This document shows, piece by piece, positions 51,664 to 61,181 of a DNA stretch of 64,000 nt (the first letter of the stretch is position 1; every line of letters starts with the position of its first letter). Under the pieces are notes generated by a model. It did no database searches and was not told the origin of the DNA. It was given only the letters and a program-made list of their open reading frames with translations. A program made the position numbers and the translations under genes. Source of the DNA: Telmatospirillum sp. (GTDB lineage Bacteria; Pseudomonadota; Alphaproteobacteria; Rhodospirillales; Magnetospirillaceae); assembly GCA_031291415.1 (NCBI GenBank), contig JARLJB010000138.1, positions 1-64,000 on the forward strand. Reading direction: 5' to 3'.

Positions 51664-52311
51664 CTAAAGAATGTACCCCTGGATGAAGAGCGAGACAGAC
51701 TCTTCCGTATGGTGGTCGAGGTCGGTCGGTGCCCGATTCCCGTCGATGCCGAAGACGGCGCGATTTAGCCGGGTCCAGGCCACTATGTCGTGAAACAGGG
51801 CTGCCGCCTGTTCCGGGCTGATACCCCTGAGGCGGTCGCGGTGAGCGGTGAAAAACTGCGAGAGAACCCGTCGGGTTGCTTCTGGACCGTGCTTGGCCCA
51901 GGCATGGCCAATGCAGGGGAAACGTCCCGACTGCCCGATGACCTGACGGTACAATGACAAATGTCGGTCGTCGAGCAACGCCACCAGCAGGGTCCGCCCG
52001 AGCCGGCGGAGTCCTTCCTCGAGAGTGAGGCCGGTCAGGTCGACGGCTTGCAGTTTGGCATTAACCTGATCGCACAAGCCCTCGATGATGCCGACGAACA
52101 ATCCTTCCTTACCGCCGAAGTGGCTGTAGATGTTGGTCTTCGACCCTCCCGACTCGGCTATGATGTCGTCGAGGCTGACGCCATCATAGCCGCGGGCAAG
52201 AAACAGATCGGTCGCCACCGCTCGGACCCGTGCACAACGCTCCGTCCCGCGACGCGTGCGTCGGCATGATGGTTGTTGTTCCTCTGGGTTCGGCTTCACG
52301 GTGGTGACCAT
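51664..52311 (-). CDS. TetR family transcriptional regulator
   Basis: 215 residues. N-terminal helix-turn-helix (about 25-70) with VSLDDIIAESGGSKTNIYSHFGGKEGLF, the usual TetR signature. The ligand domain is not recognised. It lies 8 nt after the FMN reductase gene, on the same strand, so both form an operon. Two identical-architecture sites, ATAC-N6-GTAT at 52930 and 53221, are its probable operators. Confidence 0.9.
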   Translation of the reverse strand: MVTTVKPNPEEQQPSCRRTRRGTERCARVRAVATDLFLARGYDGVSLDDIIAESGGSKTNIYSHFGGKEGLFVGIIEGLCDQVNAKLQAVDLTGLTLEEGLRRLGRTLLVALLDDRHLSLYRQVIGQSGRFPCIGHAWAKHGPEATRRVLSQFFTAHRDRLRGISPEQAAALFHDIVAWTRLNRAVFGIDGNRAPTDLDHHTEESVSLFIQGYIL

Positions 52312-52319
52312 TGGAATCC

Positions 52320-52901
52320 TCAGGCCGCAGCGGAGCGCAAAAGGCTGATCTCTTTTTGCAGGTCATCGATCGCGCTCAGCGCGAATGCCAGTGACGGGGC
52401 ATCTTCCAGACGGCCATCCTTGATCTTCTGGTGGCTGGCTCCGATGACGACCTGCGGGCGCAATACAACGCGTACCATGCAGGCGGACAAGGCGTCTTGC
52501 ACCTGGGCCTGCGCGCGGACGCCGCCGGTGAACGCCGGAGAGATAGTCATGATGACGGCGGGTTTGCCGATCAAAGCCGACTTTCCATAAGGCCTGGAAG
52601 CCCAATCCAGAGCGTTCTTGAGAACGCCACTGGTGCCGTAATTGTATTCCGGCGAGACCACGACCAAGCCATCGGCTGCGGCGATCGCGTTGCGCAGGGC
52701 GACGACGGCGGCGGGCCCGTCACCGGTGTCGTCATCCTGGTTGTAAAGCGGGATATCGCCCAAAGGAAACAGCTCAAGAACGGTGCCGCGGCCCAAGTTC
52801 TCCGCGAGTGTGCGCAATACCGCCGTGCAGTGGGACTCGCGCCGGAGACTACCGGAAAGACCTAGGAGGCGGATCGGCGATGCAGTTTGGTCCAAAGTCA
52901 T
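52320..52901 (-). CDS. NADPH-dependent FMN reductase-like flavoprotein
   Basis: 193 residues of the flavodoxin-like NADPH-dependent FMN reductase fold (SsuE/ChrR/ArsH group). GLSGSLRRESHCTAVL contains the FMN phosphate-binding loop, and VVVSPEYNYGTSGVLKNALDW is the typical flavin/dimer motif. Likely reduces quinones, chromate or flavins. ATG at 52901 begins the family sequence; the frame extends upstream across the operator. It is the first gene of a two-gene operon with the TetR regulator. Confidence 0.9.
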   Translation of the reverse strand: MTLDQTASPIRLLGLSGSLRRESHCTAVLRTLAENLGRGTVLELFPLGDIPLYNQDDDTGDGPAAVVALRNAIAAADGLVVVSPEYNYGTSGVLKNALDWASRPYGKSALIGKPAVIMTISPAFTGGVRAQAQVQDALSACMVRVVLRPQVVIGASHQKIKDGRLEDAPSLAFALSAIDDLQKEISLLRSAAA

Positions 52902-52929
52902 GATGGGCCTCGAAAAGTTCTGATTAATC

Positions 52930-52943
52930 ATACTACGTGGTAT
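52930..52943. promoter_or_regulatory. TetR operator candidate 1
   Basis: ATACTACGTGGTAT, an inverted repeat ATAC-N6-GTAT inside TCATAC...GTATCA, 29 nt upstream of the FMN reductase start. It has the same layout and end sequences as the site at 53221. It fits repression of the FMN reductase-TetR operon. Confidence 0.6.
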
Positions 52944-52997
52944 CAACTGGACCGGCAAGTAACCAGATGCGCTGTCGGTCGCCGAAGTCCGCCAGGG

Positions 52998-53138
52998 TCA
53001 GCGGGCACCACTGATGGCCGAGGCCTTGAAAAGAACATGGCCCTGATCATCTGCAGTCGTGCTGCTGCCGGCGCAGGCGGCTAAGGACGCCGCGAGGAGG
53101 GTGGCGACAATCAAAGATTTGACGGCGGTCGTTTTCAT
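52998..53138 (-). CDS. Small lipoprotein (46 residues)
   Basis: Too short for a 60-residue cut-off. MKTTAVKSLIVATLLAASLA continues as ACAGSSTTADDQGHVLFKAS and ends AISGAR. It has a lysine, a hydrophobic stretch and a lipobox LAAC, so it would be exported and lipidated at the cysteine, leaving a mature peptide of about 26 residues. AGGAG lies 6 nt before the ATG at 53138 (another ATG directly before it is possible). A TetR-type operator lies 83 nt upstream. Resembles entericidin-like small lipoproteins in layout only. Function unknown. Confidence 0.75.
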   Translation of the reverse strand: MKTTAVKSLIVATLLAASLAACAGSSTTADDQGHVLFKASAISGAR

Positions 53139-53220
53139 CATGTGCTCCTATGCGATCACTATTGCGCCGATGGTCATTGGGTCAGTGGGTGGTGGAGCCA
53201 TCGGCAATGATCAGCATATG

Positions 53221-53234
53221 ATACCATACAGTAT
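53221..53234. promoter_or_regulatory. TetR operator candidate 2
   Basis: ATACCATACAGTAT, an inverted repeat ATAC-N6-GTAT inside GATAC...GTATC. It shares architecture with the site before the FMN reductase gene. It lies between the small lipoprotein (leftward) and the nicotinamidase-like gene (rightward) and could control either or both. Confidence 0.6.
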
Positions 53235-53384
53235 CGTATTCAATGTCCGAGTTATGCTGTCAGGAAATGGCAGGGATGTTGTCGGCGGGGGCGCTTGTTG
53301 ATGCGAGGGGAAGCTGTGGGGTAGGGTATCAGCCGGCTATGCGGCTGATACGACGTCGCGATCTCAAATAAGAAGGCGTTGCCG

Positions 53385-54095
53385 ATGACGAATTTCACAC
53401 TGGCCGACCTGCCTGTCTCATTTGCCGCCTTTGATGCCGGTGACCGGCCGGTTGGGCTGGTCATCGTCGATGAGGTCAATGGTTTCGCCACTCCCGGGCA
53501 GGGTCCCTTGGCGCCGCCCGGCCCCGATTCCAGGATCGATCAAATGGTCAGCGAAACCGGCAGGCTGGCGCGTCTCTTCGATGGCCGGAAACAGCCGATC
53601 CTGCTTTTTCTCGACAGTCATCAGCCGGGCAAGGCCGAACCTCCCTATCCGCCGCATTGCGAGATCGGCAGCGGCCAGGAGGACCTCGTCCCGGCTCTGG
53701 CTTGGCTTGAACACTGTTCGGGAGCCACGATGCTGCGCAAGGACTGCATCAACGGTTTCGTGGGAGCAATCGATCCGCAGACCGGGCGTAACGCCGTTGT
53801 CGACTGGGTCAACGGACATTCTCTGGCGGCTGTCGTGGTGGTCGGCATCTGTACCGATATCTGCGTCATGGATTTCGTGCTGACGCTGCTCTCGGCCCGC
53901 AATCACGGTTTGATGCCCGGTCTGATCGATGTGGTGGTTCATGAACCGGGATGCGCCACCTATGATCTGCCGCGGTCCGTGGTGGACAGTCTGGGCTATC
54001 CGGCCACCGCGACCCATCCGCGCGACCTCACGCATCACATGGGCCTCTATCTGATGGCGTCACGCGGCGCGGTTCTGGTGTCTTCCGTCATCTAG
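53385..54095 (+). CDS. Isochorismatase-family hydrolase, nicotinamidase-like
   Basis: 236 residues. The catalytic triad Asp29 (IVDEVNGF), Lys119 (RKDCINGF) and Cys160 (GICTDICVMD) is intact, and metal-binding residues as in nicotinamidase are present (FLDSHQPG: Asp77, His79; PPHCEIG: His91). Nicotinamidase (PncA) turns nicotinamide into nicotinate for NAD salvage; this is the most likely activity, but other amides are possible. ATG at 53385 is used over a TTG two codons earlier. A TetR-type operator lies about 150 nt upstream. Confidence 0.85.
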   Translation: MTNFTLADLPVSFAAFDAGDRPVGLVIVDEVNGFATPGQGPLAPPGPDSRIDQMVSETGRLARLFDGRKQPILLFLDSHQPGKAEPPYPPHCEIGSGQEDLVPALAWLEHCSGATMLRKDCINGFVGAIDPQTGRNAVVDWVNGHSLAAVVVVGICTDICVMDFVLTLLSARNHGLMPGLIDVVVHEPGCATYDLPRSVVDSLGYPATATHPRDLTHHMGLYLMASRGAVLVSSVI

Positions 54096-54127
54096 TGTTG
54101 TGACGCTAACAGAAAGTACCCGCTTCC

Positions 54128-54208
54128 GTCATTCCCTAAGATCAGCGGGAATCCATGGATTCCCAATGCCTTCTGGGTGGTGGATTCCCGCTGATCTTAG
54201 GGAATGAC
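54128..54208. repeat. Long palindromic repeat element between convergent genes
   Basis: A 28-bp perfect inverted repeat: left arm 54128-54155 (starts GTCATTCCCTAAGATCAG), right arm 54181-54208 (ends CTTAGGGAATGAC). The 25-nt centre includes a perfect palindrome GGGAATCCATGGATTCCC (54147-54164). Imperfect arms (GCTTCC/GGGAAGC) extend the symmetry outwards. It resembles the dispersed GTCATTCC/GGAATGAC palindromic repeats of many proteobacteria (REP-like), and probably also stops converging transcripts. Confidence 0.8.
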
Positions 54209-54240
54209 GAGGGAAGCAAGCGTTGATATCGCCGGTGGGA

Positions 54241-55599
54241 TCAGCCGGCGTTAATGACCGCGCAGGAGACTTTGCTCTTGGTCAGACGGCGGCAGGCCTC
54301 CCGCGCCGTTTGTTCCGGCAGGCCGATCACACGCGCCCGATAGGTCGGGTGATGGCCCTTTTCATGGGCGATACTGACGTCACCATCGGCAACCAATTTT
54401 CCCAGTTTGTGTTTCGCGGTGGCGGCCGCTTCCTTGGCCTTCACCTGCTGGGCATAAGCGCCGACCTGGATGCCCCAATTGTCTTCATCCGCGTCGCCGG
54501 ACGAGTCGTCTTCCTTGGCTGCCTTGGCACGGGCGGCGACGACCTTTTTGGCAATGGCTTTGCCGGTCCGGGCTGCGGCCATGGCTTTCAAGACCGCACG
54601 CGTATTGGCTTGTGCCATATGCACCTTGGCTTTGCTTTTAACGCTCGGCGCCGGTGCTTCCTCTTCGTCATTCTGTTCCGGAAGATTGGCGAGCTCGACG
54701 CCCGACGACCCCGGCGTGCGGGCGAAAGCGGCGTCAAGCAGCTGCGCCATGTGGCGATCCCGGGCAGCGGCGCTTTCGCCGCCGAACACGACACCGACAA
54801 GGCGGCGGCCGTCACGCTTGACCGAGGCAACCAGATTGAAGCCGGCGGCTCCGATGTAGCCCGTCTTGATGCCGTCGGCCCCTTCGTACCATTCCATCAG
54901 ATGGTTGTGGTTGCGCATCGTTTCACCGTTGTAGGTGAACTGCTGAGTCGAGAAATAGTGGTAAAAACGGGCATGGTTGTGCAGCAGCGCCCGCGCCAGT
55001 GTCGCCATGTCGCGGGCGCTGCTGAGATTGGGCGGGCTGGGCAGGCCGGACGCATTGCGGAACTGAGTCTCGCGCATACCAAGTTCCTTGGCCTTGCGGG
55101 TCATCATCTCGGCGAAGGCCGGTTCCGAGCCACCAAGGAATTCGGCGACGGCGGCGGCAGCGTCGTTTGCCGATTTCGTGCAAATCCCGAGGATGGCGTC
55201 TTCGACGACAATCGTCTGGCCGGGGCGAAGACCAAGCTTCGACGGCGCTTGTGCGGATGCGTGCGCCGAAACCGGGATCCTGTCGCCAAGTCTGACCTGC
55301 CCGCGATCCATCGCGTCGAAAAGCAGATAGAGCGTCATCATCTTGGTGAGCGACGCCGGATAGTTGCGATGATCGGCATTGACCGCATGTAAGACTTCTC
55401 CGGTGTCGGCATCGACTACCATTGAAGCATATTTCGCCTCGGCCGGCGCAACCATTACGCCGAAAAACAACGAGACTAATAAGATCAGAAGGGAGCTTCC
55501 GCGGCCTATAAAAGCCACAGCAGTGAACTGAGACAAAAACTTATGGGCGTTCAACTTCACGTCTTGTTGCCTTGCGCTGAGGCCGTCCAAAATCGACAC
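54241..55599 (-). CDS. D-alanyl-D-alanine carboxypeptidase with C-terminal SPOR domain
   Basis: 452 residues. N-terminal membrane anchor or signal (about 33-55), penicillin-binding serine hydrolase domain with Ser83-x-x-Lys86 (PASLTK), Ser143-Ala-Asn145 and Lys245-Thr-Gly (DGIKTGYIG), then an Ala/Lys/Glu-rich linker and a SPOR domain (about 375-450; WGIQVGAYAQQVKAKEAA). The enzyme trims the terminal D-Ala of peptidoglycan stem peptides; SPOR domains bind denuded glycan at the division site. GTG start. Confidence 0.95.
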   Translation of the reverse strand: MSILDGLSARQQDVKLNAHKFLSQFTAVAFIGRGSSLLILLVSLFFGVMVAPAEAKYASMVVDADTGEVLHAVNADHRNYPASLTKMMTLYLLFDAMDRGQVRLGDRIPVSAHASAQAPSKLGLRPGQTIVVEDAILGICTKSANDAAAAVAEFLGGSEPAFAEMMTRKAKELGMRETQFRNASGLPSPPNLSSARDMATLARALLHNHARFYHYFSTQQFTYNGETMRNHNHLMEWYEGADGIKTGYIGAAGFNLVASVKRDGRRLVGVVFGGESAAARDRHMAQLLDAAFARTPGSSGVELANLPEQNDEEEAPAPSVKSKAKVHMAQANTRAVLKAMAAARTGKAIAKKVVAARAKAAKEDDSSGDADEDNWGIQVGAYAQQVKAKEAAATAKHKLGKLVADGDVSIAHEKGHHPTYRARVIGLPEQTAREACRRLTKSKVSCAVINAG

Positions 55600-56090
55600 T
55601 ATGCAACATTAAGAAATCCGTACAAGTCTGTCCACAGTCAGGATGCATTTCCCGGACTTTTTCCGGAAATGTCGGTACTGAGGGTTCCCCCAACCGTTGC
55701 GGTCGCTCGATAGTATATCTCGTAAAAGGATTAGAATAGACGGAAAGAGATTAGCAAGCCGTTAACGACGGGAATCATATCCAGCCGGAAATCGGCAAAA
55801 GCAACGGCTGCATACGGCGACAAGACATTTGTCGGCCGAGTGGACCGCCTGCCGATCGAGGGCTTGGCGATCGTTTTCGAGCATCAAGAAAAAACCATGA
55901 CAAATGCTGCACCGCACAAAAAACCATTGACGCCCAGGTTGTTTGGCGCGATATGTTTTCTATGTTGCATTGCATCACAGGCCGCCGGTTCGCGTTACAC
56001 GCTGGATCGGCCGACCCGCCCAACGGCCTGTTGACCTGTGACCGTCCCCTGGGGCGGGTGGTGGACCCGAAAACGAAGGAAACTGCTGAG
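55600..56090. other. Intergenic region upstream of the phasin gene
   Basis: No gene. It carries the divergent promoters of the carboxypeptidase and the phasin gene. AT-rich DNA lies at 55690-55760. TGC-rich inverted motifs near 55905 and 55966 may be PhaR sites. Overlapping frames extending into this region from the phasin frame are not protein-like. Confidence 0.45.
55966..55974. promoter_or_regulatory. Possible PhaR-type operator upstream of phasin
   Basis: TGCATTGCA, palindromic, within ATGTTGCATTGCATCA, about 120 nt before the phasin start. A related TGCTGCACCGCA lies at 55905. PhaR repressors of polyhydroxyalkanoate genes in alphaproteobacteria bind TGC-rich inverted repeats; this link is inferred. 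No phaR gene is in the window. Confidence 0.35.
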
Positions 56091-56639
56091 ATGAGCACGC
56101 CAAAGTCCGCGAAGAGCTCCGCGAGTACGGCTGTCGATGCCGTTAAACAGGTCGAGGAAGTCGCAGCCGCCCAGCCCGAGGTCATCGAACCCGCCGTCAA
56201 GGTGGAAGCCGACGTGGTTGAAAAAGCTGTCGAAACCGTTGCGGTTCCGTCGAAGACCGAGGCGGCCACCAAGGTGGACGGCGAGGTGTTCAAGGGATAC
56301 GAGGATATTCTTCAGTTCAACAGGGACAACTTTGAGGCTTTGGTGAAGTCGAGCACCATTGTTGCGCGTGGCGTGCAAGATCTTTCCAAGACTTTTGCCG
56401 CCCTGGCCCAGGATGCCCTGGAGGAGTCAGTGGCCACCGGCAAAGCTCTGGCCGGGGTGAGAACCATCAAGGACGTGATTGATCTTTCGTCTTCGCTCGC
56501 CAAAGCGAATTTGGAAAAACTGGTTTCCGAGGGCAGCAAGATCAGCCAGCTGTCCAGCAAGCTCGCCGAAGAGGCTTTCGCTCCATTGAGCAGCCGGGTC
56601 GGCGCGGCCGTCGACCGGCTGACCCGGACCGCAGCCTGA
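56091..56639 (+). CDS. phaP: Phasin family protein (PHA granule-associated)
   Basis: 182 residues. An Ala/Glu/Val/Lys-rich N-terminal tail (about 1-65) precedes the phasin helical domain (GYEDILQFNRDNFEALVKSS, IVARGVQDLSKTF). Phasins coat polyhydroxyalkanoate granules. ATG at 56091 with AAGGA 11 nt upstream is preferred over frames that run upstream. Positional TGC-rich motifs may be PhaR sites. Confidence 0.87.
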   Translation: MSTPKSAKSSASTAVDAVKQVEEVAAAQPEVIEPAVKVEADVVEKAVETVAVPSKTEAATKVDGEVFKGYEDILQFNRDNFEALVKSSTIVARGVQDLSKTFAALAQDALEESVATGKALAGVRTIKDVIDLSSSLAKANLEKLVSEGSKISQLSSKLAEEAFAPLSSRVGAAVDRLTRTAA

Positions 56640-56852
56640 GGATCGCATCGCCAAAACAACATCTATACTCGGCAGGAATGCCGGGTAGGATAGGGACCGG
56701 GCCCGGCGGGGGACCTCCGCCGGGCCTTATCGTTGTGAGGTCGAGGAACAGGGGCGATGAGTCTTTGGCAGATAGGGGACTTTTACCCGGCCGTGTCGAA
56801 CCAATATGATAGGGGTGTCCCGACGAAGACACCGATGATTAGAACAGTCCGA

Positions 56853-57185
56853 ATGAGCGATAACGAGAGCGACAAACCGAATGACGATGGACCGCAGACC
56901 GGGGTTGTCATCAAAACCCGGCCGAAGACCAAACGACCGTCCATGTACAAGGTGCTGATGCTGAATGACGATTACACCCCCATGGAATTCGTCGTTCACG
57001 TTCTCGAACGCTATTTCGGTAAAGACCGCGAGGAGGCAACGCGCATCATGTTGCATGTCCATCAGCGGGGAGTCGGTATCTGCGGCGTATACACATATGA
57101 GGTGGCGGAAACCAAGGTGACCCAGGTCATGGATTTGGCCCGGCAAAACCAACATCCGCTGCAGTGTACTATCGAAAAGGAATAA
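56853..57185 (+). CDS. clpS: ATP-dependent Clp protease adaptor ClpS
   Basis: 110 residues. ClpS delivers N-degron substrates to ClpA. The substrate-binding [21 protein letters not shown] and [20 protein letters not shown] segments are conserved; the N-terminal tail, needed for delivery, is acidic and disordered. ATG at 56853 is the family start. clpA starts 5 nt after its stop. Confidence 0.97.
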   Translation: MSDNESDKPNDDGPQTGVVIKTRPKTKRPSMYKVLMLNDDYTPMEFVVHVLERYFGKDREEATRIMLHVHQRGVGICGVYTYEVAETKVTQVMDLARQNQHPLQCTIEKE

Positions 57186-57190
57186 AGCCG

Positions 57191-59482
57191 ATGCTGTCGC
57201 GTAATCTTGAGCAGAGTTTGCACCGCGCTCTCGCCTTGGCGTCCGAGCGCCGCCACGAATACGCGACGCTGGAACATTTGTTGATGGCGTTGACCGAGGA
57301 CCAGGATGCCATCAGCGTTCTTCGTGCCAGCAACGTCGATCTCGACCGTTTGCGGCGGGATCTCACCGATTTTATCGATACCGCCCTGTCCGATTTGGTG
57401 ACCGGCCGGGTTGGCGATCCAAAGCCGACCGCGGGATTCCAACGGGTTGTGCAGCGGGCGGCGATCCATGTGCAATCTTCAGGGCGGGAAGAGGTGACGG
57501 GGGCCAACGTAATCGTCGCCTTGTTCTCGGAACGTGAGAGCCACGCCGTCTATTTCCTGCAATTGCAGGATATGACCCGGCTCGACGCGGTTAACTATAT
57601 TTCCCATGGCATTGCGAAAGCACCCGGCCGGAATCAACCGCGATCGGTGCATGGAGCGGACGATGACTCAAAAGCCGAGACCGTCGTGAAAAAAGGCCAG
57701 GAAGCTCTCAGTGCCTATTGCGTCAATCTCAATCGCAAGGCGGCTCAAGGCAAGATCGATCCCCTGATCGGCCGAGAGATGGAGATCGAACGGACCATCC
57801 AGATCCTGTGCCGTCGATCGAAGAACAACCCGCTTTATGTCGGTGATCCTGGGGTCGGCAAGACCGCCATCGCCGAGGGCTTGGCCCGGCGTATCGTCAA
57901 GGGCGAGGTTCCCGAGGTTCTGGCCAACGCCACCATCTTTTCGCTCGACATGGGGGCGCTGCTTGCCGGCACCCGTTATCGCGGCGATTTCGAAGAGCGC
58001 CTGAAGGCCGTCGTTTCCGAGCTGGAGGCCCTGGAGGGGGCGATCCTTTTCATCGACGAGATTCATACGGTGATCGGCGCCGGGGCGACCTCGGGCGGAT
58101 CGATGGACGCCTCCAATCTGCTGAAACCGGCCTTGGCGTCCGGAAGCCTGCGGTGCATCGGTTCGACGACCTACAAGGAATTTCGCAATCATTTCGAGAA
58201 AGACCGTGCCCTGGTAAGGCGGTTCCAGAAAATCGACGTCAACGAGCCGTCGGTCGAGGACGCGGTGAAGATCCTGCATGGCCTCAAACCCTATTACGAG
58301 GCCCATCACCGGGTCCGCTACACCAACGACGCCATCCGGGCTTCGGTGGAATTGGCGGTCCGCTATATTGGCGACCGGAAATTGCCCGACAAGGCCATCG
58401 ACGTCATCGATGAAGTGGGGGCGGCCCGCATGCTGCTGCCGGAATCGAAACGACGCAAGACGGTGACCGTGCGCGATATCGAGGAGATCGTCGCCAAGAT
58501 CGCCCGAGTTCCTCCGAAGAGCGTTTCGACCAATGATATGGAGGTCTTGCGGTCGTTGGAACGCGATCTCAAGACCCTGGTGTTTGGTCAGGACGTCGCC
58601 ATCGAAGCTCTGGCCTCGGCCATCAAGCTCGCCCGGGCGGGGTTGCGCGAACCGGAAAAGCCAATCGGTTGTTATCTGTTTTCCGGCCCGACCGGCGTCG
58701 GAAAGACCGAGGTGGCGCGGCAACTGGCCCGAATTCTCGGCATTGAACTGACGCGTTTCGATATGTCGGAATATATGGAGCGGCATTCCGTGTCGCGTCT
58801 GATCGGCGCGCCGCCGGGCTATGTCGGTTTCGACCAGGGTGGTTTGTTGACCGACGCAATCGATCAGCATCCGCATTCGGTTCTGCTGCTGGACGAGATT
58901 GAGAAGGCCCATCCAGATCTGTTTAATATTCTTTTGCAGGTCATGGACCACGGCAAATTGACGGACCATAACGGTAAGACGGTCGATTTCCGCAACGTGA
59001 TCCTGATCATGACGACGAACGCCGGTGCCAGTGATCTTGCCAAGCCGACGATCGGATTCAATCGCGAATCGCGCGAGGGTGACGATCAGGAGGCTATTAA
59101 GCGCCTGTTCACACCGGAGTTTCGCAACCGGCTTGATTCGATCATTCCCTTCGCCTCGCTCGGTCCCGACGTGGTGTCGCGGGTTGTCGACAAGTTCGTC
59201 ATTCAACTGGAGAGCCAGTTGGGGGATCGTGACGTCACCATCGAACTTTCCGATGAGGCGCGCGTCTGGCTGGCCGAGAAAGGATTCGACAGGCTTTTCG
59301 GCGCACGTCCGCTATCGCGGATCATCCAGGAGTACATCAAGAAGCCGTTGGCCGAGGAACTGCTGTTCGGCCGCCTGTCCAAGGGTGGAGTCGTCAAAGT
59401 GGCGGTCAAGGACGGCAAGCTGACATTCGATTTTCTCGATGGCGGCAGCAAGATCAAGAAAGAACCCGAGATGGCCGAGTAA
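57191..59482 (+). CDS. clpA: ATP-dependent Clp protease ATP-binding subunit ClpA
   Basis: 763 residues. AAA+ unfoldase that feeds ClpP. N domain (1-145), first AAA module with Walker A GDPGVGKT (218-225) and [11 protein letters not shown], and second AAA module with GPTGVGKT near residue 498, [11 protein letters not shown] and the arginine-finger region. ATG at 57191 is used because the N domain begins [14 protein letters not shown]. Followed by an intrinsic terminator. Confidence 0.98.
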   Translation: MLSRNLEQSLHRALALASERRHEYATLEHLLMALTEDQDAISVLRASNVDLDRLRRDLTDFIDTALSDLVTGRVGDPKPTAGFQRVVQRAAIHVQSSGREEVTGANVIVALFSERESHAVYFLQLQDMTRLDAVNYISHGIAKAPGRNQPRSVHGADDDSKAETVVKKGQEALSAYCVNLNRKAAQGKIDPLIGREMEIERTIQILCRRSKNNPLYVGDPGVGKTAIAEGLARRIVKGEVPEVLANATIFSLDMGALLAGTRYRGDFEERLKAVVSELEALEGAILFIDEIHTVIGAGATSGGSMDASNLLKPALASGSLRCIGSTTYKEFRNHFEKDRALVRRFQKIDVNEPSVEDAVKILHGLKPYYEAHHRVRYTNDAIRASVELAVRYIGDRKLPDKAIDVIDEVGAARMLLPESKRRKTVTVRDIEEIVAKIARVPPKSVSTNDMEVLRSLERDLKTLVFGQDVAIEALASAIKLARAGLREPEKPIGCYLFSGPTGVGKTEVARQLARILGIELTRFDMSEYMERHSVSRLIGAPPGYVGFDQGGLLTDAIDQHPHSVLLLDEIEKAHPDLFNILLQVMDHGKLTDHNGKTVDFRNVILIMTTNAGASDLAKPTIGFNRESREGDDQEAIKRLFTPEFRNRLDSIIPFASLGPDVVSRVVDKFVIQLESQLGDRDVTIELSDEARVWLAEKGFDRLFGARPLSRIIQEYIKKPLAEELLFGRLSKGGVVKVAVKDGKLTFDFLDGGSKIKKEPEMAE

Positions 59483-59503
59483 TATACCAGGTTTCGATGG
59501 GAC

Positions 59504-59555
59504 ATCAGGGCCATGCACTGCGGAGCCTTCGCGGTGTGTGGCCCTGATTTCTTTT
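59504..59555 (+). terminator. Intrinsic terminator of clpSA
   Basis: Stem ATCAGGGCCA / TGGCCCTGAT with an inner GC-rich stem, followed by TTTCTTTT. It begins 21 nt after the clpA stop. Confidence 0.85.
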
Positions 59556-59612
59556 AGATAGAGGATTTTCTACGTAAGTATCGGTGGGATCGATCGGGCC
59601 GGCCGGACCCTA

Positions 59613-60146
59613 TCAGCCTTGAGCCGTCGTGGCATCCGGTGCAGGTGAGACGATCGGAAGAACCAGATCGCCGATCCCGGTTTCCGTTTCCGCCGCCGCG
59701 CCTGTGTCTTCCGACGGAGCGGGGGCGGCAGCAGCCTTCTGGTCCCGGCGCATCTGGCGCTGGCGTTTGTCGAGCGTCGTCAGATCGTGGCGGACGCCTT
59801 GGAGGATTGCGGCCGTTTCGGTCCGTTCCTTTTCCAAGACCTGCTCGCAAGAGGCCAGGCGTTTGACGAAGCCTTCCAGGCTTTCCGCAATTTTTCGCGT
59901 GTTGTCTGTCTGCAGCGCCAGTTTGGACTTTTCGATTTCCTCAACCAGATCGCGCTTGACCCAACGGATCTGTTTCCCGAGTTCCTCTTCCTGCCGCTTC
60001 TGTCCGTCTTCTATTTCGGACTTCATCTGGATCTTGATCTGATAGGCGCTCTTGACCAGGGAGCCGACATAGACGACGAGGGCTGCGCCGATTACCAGAA
60101 CGAGTCCCGCGACAAAACTGACCAGGACGATAGTCGAGACTTCCAT
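59613..60146 (-). CDS. Single-pass membrane protein with coiled coil, function unknown
   Basis: 177 residues. One N-terminal hydrophobic segment (5-30), then a highly charged helical region (about 35-135) rich in Glu, Lys, Gln and Arg, likely a coiled coil, and a Pro/Ala/Thr-rich tail. I do not recognise a family. It converges on clpA and stands alone. Confidence 0.6.
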   Translation of the reverse strand: MEVSTIVLVSFVAGLVLVIGAALVVYVGSLVKSAYQIKIQMKSEIEDGQKRQEEELGKQIRWVKRDLVEEIEKSKLALQTDNTRKIAESLEGFVKRLASCEQVLEKERTETAAILQGVRHDLTTLDKRQRQMRRDQKAAAAPAPSEDTGAAAETETGIGDLVLPIVSPAPDATTAQG

Positions 60147-60430
60147 GATGCATCTACTCGTTTTGGCCGTTTGTTGGCCGAGACCGATTCAACCGGCAAA
60201 TATTTTGCACCATTAATCTCAACAAAATGTGAACATCACGCAAACAAGATGGGCAACACTATCCCCATGGCCATTGCCGAGCAACAAACAGCAGGTGGCC
60301 GGTGATGCCTGTTCGATAAGGTTTCGAGAAAGAGCTGGCACGTGATTGTCGCCCCGGCACGATGGGATTTTCCTATTCCCACCTGTGCGTCAGCCGTGCT
60401 TCAGTCTGAGATGCTTGTCTTGCGTCGGGG

Positions 60431-60664
60431 TTATTCTTCGACCGACGTCTCCGGCGCGTGGACGATAAATCGCTCGGGACTATCGGCCAGTAACTGCAAG
60501 GCCACCGTGCCATTGGCGGACCTGACGATCAGCTCGCAGAACCATTCCCCTTCGCCAAGCTTCATCGGTGTTCCGGCGTCGAGTTCGATGACCGATTCTA
60601 TATCCATGCTGATGCTGCGATTGTCGAGAAAACAGACCGACGCTACGGGCTTGGCCTTTTCCAT
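60431..60664 (-). CDS. Small hypothetical protein (77 residues)
   Basis: Starts at ATG 60664 with AAAGGAG about 12 nt upstream; the frame is open further upstream but not convincingly. The sequence (MEKAKPVASVCFLDNRSISM, then DIESVIELDAGTPMKLGEGE) has a short beta-rich, acidic character with no signal peptide or membrane segment. Not recognised. Its neighbours give no clue. Confidence 0.5.
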   Translation of the reverse strand: MEKAKPVASVCFLDNRSISMDIESVIELDAGTPMKLGEGEWFCELIVRSANGTVALQLLADSPERFIVHAPETSVEE

Positions 60665-61181
60665 CGCAAGAGCTCCTTTGTCATCATTTGTGTCACGCTG
60701 GCGCAAGCCGACAGGCGCGTCAAGGGGGCGATGGCCCGGCGTCCGGATAAGCGCGGTGGCGTCACGGCAACAAAGCCCATTCCCTCCAAAATATCCATAA
60801 AAAGTCGAAAAACTCATACAAAAAATGCACCCTGGGTAGATATTTACGTTTATCCTATGATAAAAATAAGGTCTAGAGGATTTACTACTTTACCGAATTG
60901 GTCAGATGGGCTAACCAATTGCCACCGCATTTGGCAGCCTTCCGGGCGTTCACATAGGGCACTCATGGGGCGTGCGCATCCGTCGTCGACCCATCCGGTT
61001 CCGCGGCCGGTGGCGGCAAACGCTATATCGTCACGTGTCGCTGCTGGTGAATGCTCTCCCGCAGGCGATACGCAAAGCAATTCGTAGATCCCAATCAAAG
61101 CCCCAACCGATCCGGCTTGCGCCGTCGCTTGTCGCGATGGTGGCCAACCACGGGCTTGTTCCACGTAGGAGAACGACCGAC
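60665..61181. other. Intergenic region upstream of porG
   Basis: No gene is supported. An AT-rich stretch (about 60810-60900, with GATAAAAATAAGG) could hold the promoter of the por operon. The porG frame runs open to 60972 but the residues are arginine-rich and not protein-like; AGGAG at 61168-61172 fits the ATG at 61182. Confidence 0.45.

Noticed and set aside
57668-59206. 512-codon minus-strand frame opposite clpA
   Set aside because: Shadow of clpA in GC-rich DNA; no family resemblance.
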